From positions 3,280,035 through 3,344,034 of the forward strand of contig NZ_KI912577.1 in assembly GCF_000519085.1 (NCBI RefSeq): 64,000 nt of DNA, in the 5' to 3' direction. The notes below the pieces were generated by a model. The model had not been told where the DNA came from and did not search any database. It was given only the letters and a program-made list of their open reading frames with translations. This DNA comes from Methylobacterium sp. 10 (GTDB lineage: Bacteria > Pseudomonadota > Alphaproteobacteria > Rhizobiales > Beijerinckiaceae). This document shows positions 37,727-46,075 of the stretch, piece after piece (positions within the stretch are counted from its first letter, which is position 1; the number at the start of each line of letters is the position of its first letter). A program made the translations under genes and the position numbers.

Positions 37727-37811
37727 TGGTGCGGCCAAGAGGACTCGAACCTCCACCCCTTGCAGGACTAGCACCTCAAGCTAGCGCGTCTACCAATTCC
37801 GCCATGGCCGC
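37727..37811 (-). tRNA. tRNA-Leu (anticodon GAG)
   Basis: An 85-nt tRNA with an encoded CCA end (37727-37729). The acceptor arm gcggcca pairs with tggccgc. The anticodon stem ctagc / gctag encloses ttgaggt, giving anticodon GAG for leucine CUC/CUU codons. It has the long variable arm of tRNA-Leu (tcctgcaaggggt) and a T arm ggagg-ttcgagt-cctct. Directly after the CCA, on the transcribed strand, is a small hairpin caactc-tttt-gagttg overlapping the end. Confidence 0.95.
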
Positions 37812-37926
37812 ATCGGTACCACCCGTTCCGCCGCGCTCTCCGCCGGAAGGCGGTGCGGGACGTTTCGTGTGGCGCGGCGCAGCGGATAACAGATCGAATC
37901 TGCCACGACAAGCGCCGTCATGCGAC

Positions 37927-38232
37927 TCAGATGAGATCCACCGGCCCGTCAAGGATCTGAACCGCCCCGTCGCCGATGGTGACGCCGGGGGTGCGCACGA
38001 CTTCCGCCTTGCGGATCAGCTCGGTGATCTCCACCGAAATCCGGTTTCCGGTCACCACGATCTGCCCGCGTGCGATTGGGTGGTCGTTGGCGAGAATCTC
38101 GACCATATCCGTTTCCGTGGATTCGAGCTCGATCACGGCGCCGCGTCCCATGCGCAGCAGCATGTGGAGCGGCATGTGACTGCGCCCGAGCACCACTGAG
38201 AGATTGACCTTGAGGTCTTCGAGAACTGCCAC
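37927..38232 (-). CDS. FliN/FliM C-terminal domain (SpoA) protein
   Basis: A 101-residue protein consisting of one SpoA (surface presentation of antigens) domain. It opens [33 protein letters not shown] and continues with [30 protein letters not shown], typical of FliN, a C-ring component of the flagellar motor. It stands outside any flagellar cluster and is divergent from lipB with 44 bases between them. It may be the FliN of this strain or a paralog; which one cannot be told here. Confidence 0.82.
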   Translation of the reverse strand: MAVLEDLKVNLSVVLGRSHMPLHMLLRMGRGAVIELESTETDMVEILANDHPIARGQIVVTGNRISVEITELIRKAEVVRTPGVTIGDGAVQILDGPVDLI

Positions 38233-38276
38233 GCGCCACGAACTCCATCGGCCCGCTCCGGGCCACGATCGGCGGA

Positions 38277-39023
38277 GTGTTCCTGAGATATGGTGAAGCC
38301 TTGGTAAACGACGTCTCCCGCAGCGCCCGGCTTTCCGCCTCCACGGCCGATTTCCGACCGCGATCCGGCCTGAGGCCGGTCCTGTGGCGGATCAGCGACA
38401 CCCTCGTCCCCTACGACGAGGCGGTAGCGGCGATGGAAGCGCATGCCGGGCGGATCGCGAGCGGGGAGGCGCCTGAAATGGTCTGGCTGCTCGAACACCC
38501 GCCGCTCTACACCGCAGGAACCTCGGCGAAAGAAACAGACCTCGTCGAACCCGACCGTTTCCCGGTCCACGTCACGGGGCGAGGCGGTCAGTATACGTAT
38601 CACGGACCAGGGCAGAGGGTGGCCTATGTGATGCTCGACCTCAACCGGCGCAGACCGGACCTGCGTGCCTACGTGTCCGCCCTGGAAGCCTGGATCATCA
38701 CCACCCTCGGCGCCTTCAATGTACGCGGCGAACGACGCGAGGACCGCGTCGGCGTCTGGGTGCGCCGGCCCGAGAAAGGGGAGGGGGTGGAGGACAAGAT
38801 CGCGGCGATCGGCATCCGCGTGCGGCGCTGGGTGAGTTTCCACGGCATCAGCCTCAACGTGGAACCCGACCTCTCCCATTTCTCCGGCATCGTGCCCTGC
38901 GGCATCTCTAGACATGGGGTGACGAGTCTCGTCGATCTCGGCCAGATCGTCACCCTGCCGGAAGTGGACATGGCGCTGCGTGCCGCGTTCGAAGCGATCT
39001 TCGGTGAGACGCAAGACGGATGA
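38277..39023 (+). CDS. lipB: Lipoyl(octanoyl) transferase
   Basis: A 248-residue enzyme that moves the octanoyl group from acyl carrier protein to lipoyl domains of 2-oxoacid dehydrogenases and the glycine cleavage H-protein. It has the family blocks [20 protein letters not shown], then [24 protein letters not shown] and [32 protein letters not shown], containing the catalytic Lys/Cys region with Cys in PCGI. No ATG exists near the N-terminus, so the GTG at 38277 (or the TTG at 38301) must start it. A 30-residue N-terminal extension is present. Confidence 0.93.
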   Translation: MFLRYGEALVNDVSRSARLSASTADFRPRSGLRPVLWRISDTLVPYDEAVAAMEAHAGRIASGEAPEMVWLLEHPPLYTAGTSAKETDLVEPDRFPVHVTGRGGQYTYHGPGQRVAYVMLDLNRRRPDLRAYVSALEAWIITTLGAFNVRGERREDRVGVWVRRPEKGEGVEDKIAAIGIRVRRWVSFHGISLNVEPDLSHFSGIVPCGISRHGVTSLVDLGQIVTLPEVDMALRAAFEAIFGETQDG

Positions 39024-39581
39024 GAATGGGTGCAAGACGCTCACAGTGCCCGTAACTGTATCGACAACGATAGCGCCATACTGCTTCGCCCCCGGCTTGA
39101 TTCAACGACCATCCATCGGCAAAGCAGAATTATAAATCATTCTATTAAATCTGTACTGACAGTCTTGACATGGATTTCCCAGGGATAGCTGAAGCAACTA
39201 ACAGCAATCATTCTCAATCAAGCATCGATCCGCATTAAATTCTCACCCGGCAATTGACAGGCTCGTGGTCACCTTTGTAGCTCAAGGCCGAGCGCGTTCC
39301 GCGCCGATCAGCGTACCGTCTCGCACAGTAGCGCACGCCTTCAGAAACGACTCGTATGCCGAAAACCCTGAAGGCGACGGAGTTTCGCGAGGCCCTCCAC
39401 CTCATGTGCCTGAGCTTCAACGGCAGCGGGATCGAACTCGACCAGATCGGGCCGATCAAGGAGACCGACATCGCCTACCCGTGTGACGGGGGACCCGGCC
39501 ATCGCCACCGATCTCGGCGTCGCGGTGGGCGATCCCTTTCAGGCGATCGTGACCGCACGATTGTACTATAGGCGCCCGCCC
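39024..39581. other. 558-base AT-richer gap with gene remnants
   Basis: The segment 39040-39250 is clearly lower in GC than anything else in the window and holds a Fur-like site. Beyond it, a frame at 39356-39490 reads MPKTLKATEFREALHLMC, with no family I know. The frame leading into the PepSY gene (39483-39581) reads GDPFQAIVTARLYY, which has the look of a beta-barrel C-terminus. I think a TonB-dependent receptor or another gene was deleted here; this is inference from weak signals. Confidence 0.45.
39204..39219. promoter_or_regulatory. Fur-like site
   Basis: The sequence gcaatcattctcaatc reads gattgagaatgattgc on the other strand. Its tgagaat half differs by one base from the Fur half-site TGATAAT; the other half matches poorly. 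The site lies 380 bases upstream of the PepSY membrane protein, a type often linked to siderophore uptake, in AT-rich DNA. Confidence 0.35.
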
Positions 39582-40742
39582 ATGACGATCCGCACCGTTC
39601 TGTTTCGCCTGCATTGGCTGCTCGGCCTCACGGCCGGGCTGGTCCTCGCCCTCGTCGGTGTAACCGGCGCGATGCTGAGCTATGAGGAAGCAGTGACGGA
39701 ATGGGTGAACGGCGACCGCGCCTCCGTCGTCGCGAGCGCTGCGCCCCGCCTCTCGCCCGCCGCCCTCAAGGCAAGGGTCGAGGCGCAGCGGCCGGGCCTC
39801 ATGGTGAGTTCCCTGACCCTCTGGGGCGAGCCGGAGCGAAGCCCGCGCATCCGGTTCGCCAACGACGCCAAGCTGGGCGTGCGACCGCCGACACTCTATC
39901 TCGACCCCGTCGATGGCCGGGAACTCGGCGAGATGCGGCTGGAGAGCGCCTTCGTCACCATCCGCAAACTACATCGCTGGCTGCTCCTGCCGGGTGACGG
40001 CAAGGGCTGGGGCCGTAGCATAACCGGCATCTGTACCATCGCCCTGCTCGTATTCCTGGGCACGGGGCTCTACTTGCGCTGGCCCAGGATCCATTCTTGG
40101 AGAATCTGGCTGAAGCCCTCCCTCAAGCGGCCCGGTCGGCCGCGCTGGTGGTCGCTGCACAGCATTGTCGGGACCTGGCTCATTCCGGTCTACGCCGCCA
40201 TCGCCCTGACCGGGCTATGGTGGTCCTACGACGCCTATAGAAACGCCGCGACTTGGCTGCTCACCGGCGAGACCCGAGTCGCGCGGGCGCCGCGCAGCCC
40301 GAGCGCGCCCCCGCAGGTATCCGCCTCGGCCCTGGATACGGCCTGGGCGACCTTCAGCGCCGGGGAGGGGGCGGGCGCCCATATGGTTCTCATCGCACTT
40401 CCTGGGCCGGAACTGGCGACGATCCGCATCCGCTTCCTCGCCAACCCCTCGGATCTGCCGAAGGCGCGGGACGAAACGACGTTCGATCCCGTCACCGGGG
40501 CCCGCCTCTCGCAGACCCGGTTTTCCGACAAGCCCATCGGCCGACAGATGGCCGAGAACATGCTAGAGGTGCATCGCGGACGCTTTTTCGGCGGTATAGT
40601 CGCTTTCCTGTTCTTCGTCGCGGCCCTGGTAGTGCCGCTCTTCGCGGTTACCGGCCTCGTCCTCTACGTCCTACGACGCGGCGCCCGGCGGCGCAGATCA
40701 ATGGCCGCAGTACCTGCCGGCGCAACAACGAGTCGGGCCTGA
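39582..40742 (+). CDS. PepSY-associated transmembrane protein
   Basis: A 386-residue inner-membrane protein of the PepSY_TM family. It opens MTIRTVLFRLHWLLGLTAGLVLALVGVTGAMLSY, the family hallmark, with a large periplasmic PepSY loop (about 45-130). It then has FVTIRKLHRWLLLPGDGKGWGR, further membrane spans WWSLHSIVGTWLIPVYAAIALTGLWWS, and a last span near residue 350. Such proteins usually sit beside TonB-dependent siderophore receptors and are thought to help reduce ferric siderophores. No receptor gene remains next to it. The 3' end lies 24 bases from the IS left end. Confidence 0.88.
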   Translation: MTIRTVLFRLHWLLGLTAGLVLALVGVTGAMLSYEEAVTEWVNGDRASVVASAAPRLSPAALKARVEAQRPGLMVSSLTLWGEPERSPRIRFANDAKLGVRPPTLYLDPVDGRELGEMRLESAFVTIRKLHRWLLLPGDGKGWGRSITGICTIALLVFLGTGLYLRWPRIHSWRIWLKPSLKRPGRPRWWSLHSIVGTWLIPVYAAIALTGLWWSYDAYRNAATWLLTGETRVARAPRSPSAPPQVSASALDTAWATFSAGEGAGAHMVLIALPGPELATIRIRFLANPSDLPKARDETTFDPVTGARLSQTRFSDKPIGRQMAENMLEVHRGRFFGGIVAFLFFVAALVVPLFAVTGLVLYVLRRGARRRRSMAAVPAGATTSRA

Positions 40743-40826
40743 GCGAACGGCTAGTCCCAACGCAGTGGCCTGCCGCCAGTTTCGTGGACATCGAGATCGG
40801 GTGCTTCAGAAAGCCAGAGGTGGCCT

Positions 40827-41117
40827 GTGCAGGGAGAACGATCTGAGCGTGAGTTCAAGATCGAGGCGGTCCGACTGGCTCGTGAGCGTGGGGTGAGCAC
40901 CGCGCAGGCGGCGCGGGATCTCGACGTTCACGAGACGGTGTCGAGCCGCTGGGTCGAGCAGGCTGCTGCTGATCCGCAGCACGCCTTTCCCGGCCAAGGG
41001 CAGATGAAGCCCGAGCAAGTCGAGATCGATCGGCTGCGCAAGGAGGTCGCCCGTCTGAAGGCGGAGCGTGACATCCTAAAAAAGGCCGCCGCATATTTTG
41101 CGAGGGATGCGATATGA
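40827..41117 (+). CDS. IS3-family transposase OrfA
   Basis: A 96-residue DNA-binding protein with an HTH_Tnp_1 motif: REFKIEAVRLARERGVSTAQAARDLDVHETVSSRWV. A leucine-zipper-like coiled coil follows (QVEIDRLRKEVARLKAERDILKKA). The start is a GTG at 40827. It ends in the A-rich region (cctaaaaaaggcc at 41077-41089) where IS3 elements usually shift by -1 to make the OrfAB transposase. It overlaps orfB by four bases. Confidence 0.9.
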   Translation: MQGERSEREFKIEAVRLARERGVSTAQAARDLDVHETVSSRWVEQAAADPQHAFPGQGQMKPEQVEIDRLRKEVARLKAERDILKKAAAYFARDAI

Positions 41118-41965
41118 AGTTCGCTTTCATCGCAAAACATCGCGCCCCGTCTGGCCGGTGGTATGGATGTGCTCGGCGTTGGGTGTCTCGCGCTCCGGTT
41201 TCCACGCGTGGCTCAGCCTGCGCACCCGCGAGGAGTGAGTCGATCCTGGCCCAGGTGCGCACGAGCTTCGTGGATAGCGGCCGCACCTACGGTGCGCGGC
41301 GTGTCTGGCACGACGTGCTGGCCGAGGGCGTAGCGTGCGGCCTGCTCCGGATCGAGCGGATCATGCGCGAGAACGCCCTGCGCGCACGACCACGCCGACG
41401 TGGGCTGCCAAAGGACGACGGTGAGCGGGCCGTCGCCTCGCCCAATCTTCTGGAACTGTGCTTCGCGGCGGAGGCTCCAAACCGGAAATGGATCGCGGAC
41501 TTCACCTATATCGGGACCGCCGAGGGCTGGCTCTACGTGGCAGCCGTCATCCACCTGTTCTCACGCCGTGTCATTGGCTGGTCGATGCAAGCGAGCATGA
41601 CCACTCAGCTTGTTGCGGACGCCCTGATCATGGCCATCTGGCGCAGAGGAAAGCCGGATGCTTTGCTGCATCACTCGGATCAGGGTTCGCAATACACGCG
41701 TGAAGCCTTCCAGCGACTGATGACAGAGAACGGCGTGACTTGTTCGATGAGCCGATCGGGCAACGTGTGGGATACCGCGGCGATGGAGAGCTTCTTCTCG
41801 TCGTTGAAGACCGAGCGCACGGCACGACGGACCTACCGCACGCGAGACGAGACGCGGTCGGACGTATTCGACGACATCGAGCGCTTCTACAACACGGCAC
41901 GACGGCATTCGACCCTGGGCTACGTCAGCCCGGTCGACTTCGAAAACCAAGCCCAGTTAGCTTAG
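41114..41965 (+). CDS. IS3-family transposase OrfB with an internally scrambled N-terminus
   Basis: A 283-residue DDE integrase (rve domain). The catalytic Asp is in WIADFTYIGT, the second Asp in HHSDQGSQYT and the Glu in NVWDTAAMESFFSSLKTE; all are intact. Residues about 11-38 are unlike the family, whereas the +2 frame of the same stretch reads RPVWPVVWMCSALGVSRSGF, the expected HTH_21 linker. Two compensating indels, near 41144 and between 41205 and 41235, explain this. The frame stays open but the N-terminal region is probably damaged, so transposition in this copy is doubtful. Confidence 0.85.
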   Translation: MKFAFIAKHRAPSGRWYGCARRWVSRAPVSTRGSACAPARSESILAQVRTSFVDSGRTYGARRVWHDVLAEGVACGLLRIERIMRENALRARPRRRGLPKDDGERAVASPNLLELCFAAEAPNRKWIADFTYIGTAEGWLYVAAVIHLFSRRVIGWSMQASMTTQLVADALIMAIWRRGKPDALLHHSDQGSQYTREAFQRLMTENGVTCSMSRSGNVWDTAAMESFFSSLKTERTARRTYRTRDETRSDVFDDIERFYNTARRHSTLGYVSPVDFENQAQLA

Positions 41966-42254
41966 GACGCTGTCCACCACACCGGCAGCAGGCCAAACCC
42001 CGGGGCTCATGTGTGGGGTCCCAGGCCCTCAAATCGAGACTTAGTTTGCAGAGATGCCTTTGGGCGATAACGCCCGAAGCGGACATTTGCACCCGGTCAA
42101 GCGGACACATGGCGCGCGGGTCCGCGGTAGGGTCTTGTGCATAGAACCGCGACGGAGCCTTCTCATGTAGGCAGGGCCGTCGTCCTCGTCCGGTGACGGA
42201 GGATCCCCCGCGTTAAAACGGCCTTCCGCCCGCACCGCACTGAGAACGCGACCG

Positions 42255-43691
42255 ATGCCGAACCCTTTCGAATCCAGCCTGCGTGCCGCCGCCGAGGGCC
42301 TCGTCGCGCTGGTGGCGGCCTGCAACCGGCTACGCCTGCCGCGGACGCCACACCCCTTCGTGGTCGGCGTGCACGCGCCGATGCGCGAGGAGCTGACCCT
42401 GTGGGACCTGCCCGCGACCGGGACGATCCCGGCGGAGCTCGACGGGCGCTACCTCAAGATGGGTGCCAACCCCGCTGGTGCGACGACGCGTGGCCACGAC
42501 TGGTTCTTGGGCGACGGCATGGTGCACGGCCTCTGCATCGAGGGCGGCAAGGCCTTGTGGTACCGCAACCGCTGGATCGGCTCGCGGGCGGCCTCCGCAG
42601 CGCTCGGCCAACCCGCCGCCCCTGGGCCCCGCCGCGGCGACGACACTGTCAACACCAACGTCGTCGAGATCGGCGGCCGCCCCTTCGCCGTGGTCGAGGC
42701 CGGCAGCTACCCAGTCGCACTGTCCGAGGATTTGGAGACGCAGCGCTACGATCCGTTCGACGGCACGCTCGCCGGCTCCTTCAGCGGGCACCCGCACCGC
42801 GACCCGGAGACCGGGGAGACACATGCCATCGCCTATGACGGCCGCGTCTGGGACAGCGTGCGCCACGTTGTCGTCTCGACCGCGGGCCGGGTCGTGCGCG
42901 ACGTGCCGATCCCGGTCGAGCACGGTCCCTGCATCCACGACTGCGCGATCACGGCGCGTTTCGTGGTTGTGCTGGACCTGCCCGTCACCTTCTCGATGAG
43001 GGCAGTGCTGGCCGGCCACCGTTTCCCGTTCCGTTGGAACCCCGCCCACCGCGCGCGCGTCGGCCTGCTCCCCCGGCACGGCACGGCCGCGGACATCGCG
43101 TGGTGTGCGGTCGAGCCGTGCTTCGTCTTCCACGTGGCCAATGCCTACGACGACGCGGACGGGCGGGTGGTCCTCGACGTCGTCGCCTACGAGAGGGTGT
43201 TCGCCTCGGCCGGTGGCGGCCTCGATACGCCGGGCCGGCTGGAGCGCTGGACCGCCGACCCCGCGACGGGGCGGGTCGACCGGCGCGTGATCGACCCCGC
43301 GGCCCAGGAGTTCCCCCGGATCGACGAGCGCCGTTTCGGGCGGCCCCACCGCTACGTCTACACGGGCTCAGTCCCCGCTGACGGCAACACGCAGCTCGCC
43401 GGCGCGACGCAGATCTACAAGCACGACTTGGCGACAGGCGGGCGACGCGTGCACGAATTCGGCGCCGACCGCGTCCCGGGGGAATTCGTGTTCGTACCGA
43501 CGGGGCCGGAGGCCGGCGAGGACGAGGGGTGGCTCGTCGGGCTCGTCATCGACACGGCGAGCGACACGACGGACTTCACCGTCCTCGACGCGCGCGCGTT
43601 CGAGGCGCCGCCCGTCGCCACGGTCCGTCTCGGGCACCGGATCCCGCCGGGCTTCCACGGAAACTGGTTTCCGAATCATGGGGCCGAATGA
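42255..43691 (+). CDS. Carotenoid oxygenase family protein
   Basis: A 478-residue non-heme iron dioxygenase (RPE65/lignostilbene dioxygenase family). The four iron-binding His are seen in order in SGHPHRD, PCIHDCAIT, FVFHVANAYDD and the C-terminal GFHGNWFP. It also has GRYLKMGANPAGATTRGHDWFLGDGMVHGL, the conserved opening of blade one. The family cleaves double bonds in carotenoids, apocarotenoids or stilbenes. There are no carotenoid genes around it; neighbours are an IS on the left and selO on the right, which suggests acquisition by transfer. GC content is notably high. Confidence 0.93.
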   Translation: MPNPFESSLRAAAEGLVALVAACNRLRLPRTPHPFVVGVHAPMREELTLWDLPATGTIPAELDGRYLKMGANPAGATTRGHDWFLGDGMVHGLCIEGGKALWYRNRWIGSRAASAALGQPAAPGPRRGDDTVNTNVVEIGGRPFAVVEAGSYPVALSEDLETQRYDPFDGTLAGSFSGHPHRDPETGETHAIAYDGRVWDSVRHVVVSTAGRVVRDVPIPVEHGPCIHDCAITARFVVVLDLPVTFSMRAVLAGHRFPFRWNPAHRARVGLLPRHGTAADIAWCAVEPCFVFHVANAYDDADGRVVLDVVAYERVFASAGGGLDTPGRLERWTADPATGRVDRRVIDPAAQEFPRIDERRFGRPHRYVYTGSVPADGNTQLAGATQIYKHDLATGGRRVHEFGADRVPGEFVFVPTGPEAGEDEGWLVGLVIDTASDTTDFTVLDARAFEAPPVATVRLGHRIPPGFHGNWFPNHGAE

Positions 43692-43725
43692 CGATCTCCA
43701 GTGACGCGAACGCCGACGCGCGCGT

Positions 43726-45201
43726 TCACGTGCCGCAGAACGTGCGGTAGTCCGCCCCGCCGCCCTCAGGCGCCTCGGCGTAGCGGGCATGGGCGGGCTG
43801 GTCGTCGTAGGGCCGCGACAGCACCGCCAACAGCTCGTCGAACGGGCCGAAGTCGCCTTGCTCGACCGCCGCCGCGATCATCGCCTCGACATGGTGGTTG
43901 CGCGGGATGAAGGCCGGGTTGACCGCGCGCATCGCTGACGCCGTCGCCGCGGGGTTCCGTCCCTCTTCATCCAACAGCTTCCGCCAGCGTACGTCCCAGG
44001 CGTCGTACTCGGTCGGGTCGATGAACAGGTCGCGCACCCCGACGTCCGCCTCCGGCCGCTCGGCCGCAACGCAAAGGCGGCGGAAGGTCAGGGTAAAATC
44101 CGCCCGGTTCTCCGCCATCCGCGCCAGCAAGTCGTCCGCGAGCGCGACGGCTCCGTCCCGATCCGCGGCCAGCCCGAGCTTGTGCGCAAGGCCATCGTGA
44201 TACGCTTTCTCGAAGCGCGGGCCGAACCCGGCGAGCGCCGCCTCGGCCGCTTCGACCGCCGCCGCCTCGTCCTCGGCCAGCAGCGGCAGCAAGGTCTCGG
44301 CGAGACGGGTGAGGTTCCAAAGGGCGATCCCGGGCTGCTGGCCGTAGGCGTAGCGCCCGTGCGCATCGATCGAGCTGAAGCTCGTGCGCGGGTCGTAGGC
44401 GTCGAGGAAGGCGCAGGGACCGTAGTCGATCGTCTCGCCGGCCACCGACATGTTGTCGGTGTTCATCACCCCGTGGACGAAGCCGACCAGCAGCCAGGCC
44501 GCCACGAGGTCGGCTTGGCGGGCGACGACGCCGTCGAGCAGCGCCCGGTAGGGATGTTCCGCGGAGGATGCCGCGGGATAGTGCCGGGCGAGGGCGTGAT
44601 CGGCGAGCGCCCGCACTGCTTCGGCATCGCCCCGGGCGGCGAAGTACTGGAAGGTGCCAACCCGGATGTGGCTAGCCGCCACGCGGGCGAGCACCGCCCC
44701 GGGCAGCCGGGTCTCACGCACGACCACCTCGCCCGTGGTAACCGCCGCCAGCGCGCGGGTTGTCGGGATGCCGAGCGCGGCCATGGCCTCACTTACGAGG
44801 TACTCGCGCAGCACCGGCCCGAGCGCCGCCCGGCCGTCGCCGCGGCGGGAGAATGGGGTCGGGCCCGCGCCCTTGAGCTGGATGTCGCGGCGCTGTCCAT
44901 TACGATCGACGACCTCGCCGAGTAGTACAGCGCGTCCGTCACCGAGTTGCGGCACGAAGTTGCCGAACTGGTGCCCGGCGTAAGCCGTCGCGATCGGATC
45001 GGCGCCTTCTGGGACGCTGTTCCCCGCGAGCATCCCCACCCCAGCGGGGCCAGCGAGCCAATCCGGGTCAATTCCGAGGTTCGCCGCTAGCGCGCGGTTC
45101 AAACGGATCAGGCGCGGGCCTGCGACGGGTGTCGGAGCGCGGCGGGCATAGAAGCGGTCCGGCAAGCGGACGTAGCTGTTATCGAACGGGATCGTGGTCA
45201 T
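43726..45201 (-). CDS. selO: Protein adenylyltransferase SelO (YdiU/UPF0061)
   Basis: A 491-residue pseudokinase-fold enzyme that transfers AMP to Ser, Thr or Tyr of other proteins and is linked to oxidative stress. It opens FDNSYVRLPDRFYAR, has AYAGHQFGNFVPQLGDGRAVLLGE, then QLKGAGPTPFSRRGDGRAALGPVLREYLVSEAM, and the active-site HGVMNTDNMSVAGETIDYGPCAFLD. All are hallmarks of SelO, and the length is normal. It converges on the carotenoid oxygenase gene with 34 bases between stops. High GC like its neighbour. Confidence 0.94.
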   Translation of the reverse strand: MTTIPFDNSYVRLPDRFYARRAPTPVAGPRLIRLNRALAANLGIDPDWLAGPAGVGMLAGNSVPEGADPIATAYAGHQFGNFVPQLGDGRAVLLGEVVDRNGQRRDIQLKGAGPTPFSRRGDGRAALGPVLREYLVSEAMAALGIPTTRALAAVTTGEVVVRETRLPGAVLARVAASHIRVGTFQYFAARGDAEAVRALADHALARHYPAASSAEHPYRALLDGVVARQADLVAAWLLVGFVHGVMNTDNMSVAGETIDYGPCAFLDAYDPRTSFSSIDAHGRYAYGQQPGIALWNLTRLAETLLPLLAEDEAAAVEAAEAALAGFGPRFEKAYHDGLAHKLGLAADRDGAVALADDLLARMAENRADFTLTFRRLCVAAERPEADVGVRDLFIDPTEYDAWDVRWRKLLDEEGRNPAATASAMRAVNPAFIPRNHHVEAMIAAAVEQGDFGPFDELLAVLSRPYDDQPAHARYAEAPEGGGADYRTFCGT

Positions 45202-45675
45202 GGTCGAGAGCTATGAGCGATTGCGCCGGCGGACAAGCGCCTTCTGGGGACCGGTCGGCCATCCGGGTGATGTCGGTTGGTTGGGGCATATGGAGCCGCG
45301 TTACTCGGTTACGCGCTACCCCGCCCGGCCTACGGGGCGCCCCCTTTCCCTCGCCACCGGAGGCGGCTGCAGGCGTCGAGAGCCCCCATCGGCGGTGTTG
45401 GGGCCCCGCCTTTGGGCCGAGATGGCTGGCCTGGGCCGTTGATGACGCTCTCAGGGGTATCGTTCTGATACCGGTGCCACCGAACCCTCGGGCTTCGGTC
45501 GCATCGGCTTCTCCCGGACGCGCGCTAGCTCACGGTCATGGATCGCATTTTCCCCATGATCCGCGCCGCCGGACTTGAACGTCTCGCCGCCTTCCTCAGA
45601 GATGTGAGGGCTGAGTATGCCGAGTCCCGCAATTTCGACCTGGGGCTCCAAGGGAGGTCCACGACCTCTACGCTC
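45202..45675. other. 474-base gap, possible gene debris
   Basis: Most of this stretch has no convincing frame. From 45538 a plus-strand frame reads MDRIFPMIRAAGLERLAAFLRDVRAEYAESRNFDL before losing coding character near 45655, and could be the 5' remnant of a gene. I cannot name it. It lies directly beside the oxidoreductase pseudogene on the opposite strand. Confidence 0.4.
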
Positions 45676-46006
45676 TCACCCTACTCCCGGCACCGTTGTC
45701 AGCTTGATGACATTCGTGCGGATGACCCGACCGAATGCTCCTTCATCGAGCGCGGAGCCCAACCGTTCCGCCAGTGGGCTGTTCGGGCGGGAACACGGTG
45801 CGAGGTAGAGGGCATCAATCGTGACCGTTCTGCCGTCGGTGAGCCGCCCCCCGACAAAGTATCGCCGCCGCCCGTGAGACCGACCAGCGGAGCGGGCTCG
45901 ATCTCGATGCCCTATTGGACGAGCCGGGCACACGTTGCCTTGTCGGGTATGTCCCCGCCGTTCAGGTAGAGGGTCGTCGGTCCCCCCTCGGCGATCAGTA
46001 ATGCTT
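45676..46006 (-). pseudogene. Fragment of a thioredoxin reductase-like FAD/NAD(P) oxidoreductase
   Basis: On the minus strand the sequence reads ALLIAEGGPTTLYLNGGDIP, then an in-frame TAG, then GIEIEPAPLVGLTGGGD. It then shifts frame (near 45870) to FVGGRLTDGRTVTIDALYLA, followed by SRPNSPLAERLGSALDEGAF and ending TTVPGVG before a stop where the FAD-binding VPGVYAAGD block should continue. This is the middle-to-late part of a TrxR-like NAD(P)/FAD oxidoreductase with one stop, one frameshift and both ends missing. It lies just upstream of the sigma-54 activator gene. Confidence 0.75.
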
Positions 46007-46075
46007 GGTGAGCGGACAGTTTGCACGAAGCTTGCAGTCTGTCGGGGCCTTGAATGCGAAAATGAGGCTCACTGA

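Larger units (their letters stand above)
40766..41995 (+). mobile_element. IS3-family insertion sequence, 1230 bp
   Basis: The terminal inverted repeats are about 25 bp: left 40766-40790 (starting tggcctgccgccagt) and right 41971-41995 (ending gcagcaggcca), matching at about 20 of 25 positions and showing the 5'-TG...CA-3' ends of the IS3 family. It contains orfA (40827-41117) and orfB (41114-41965) overlapping as ATGA. The flanking triplets (cag on the left, aac on the right) do not match, so no target duplication is visible, which suggests an old insertion or a rearrangement at one end. Confidence 0.88.

Noticed and set aside
39483-39581. N-terminal extension of the PepSY protein to 39483
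   Set aside because: The 33 extra residues end in a sequence unlike a cytoplasmic N-terminus, while the ATG at 39582 gives the standard family opening. I treat the upstream part as remnant DNA.
40763-41998. Target-site duplication around the IS3 element
   Set aside because: The three to five bases before 40766 (cgcag) and after 41995 (aaccc) do not match, even with shifts of one or two bases.
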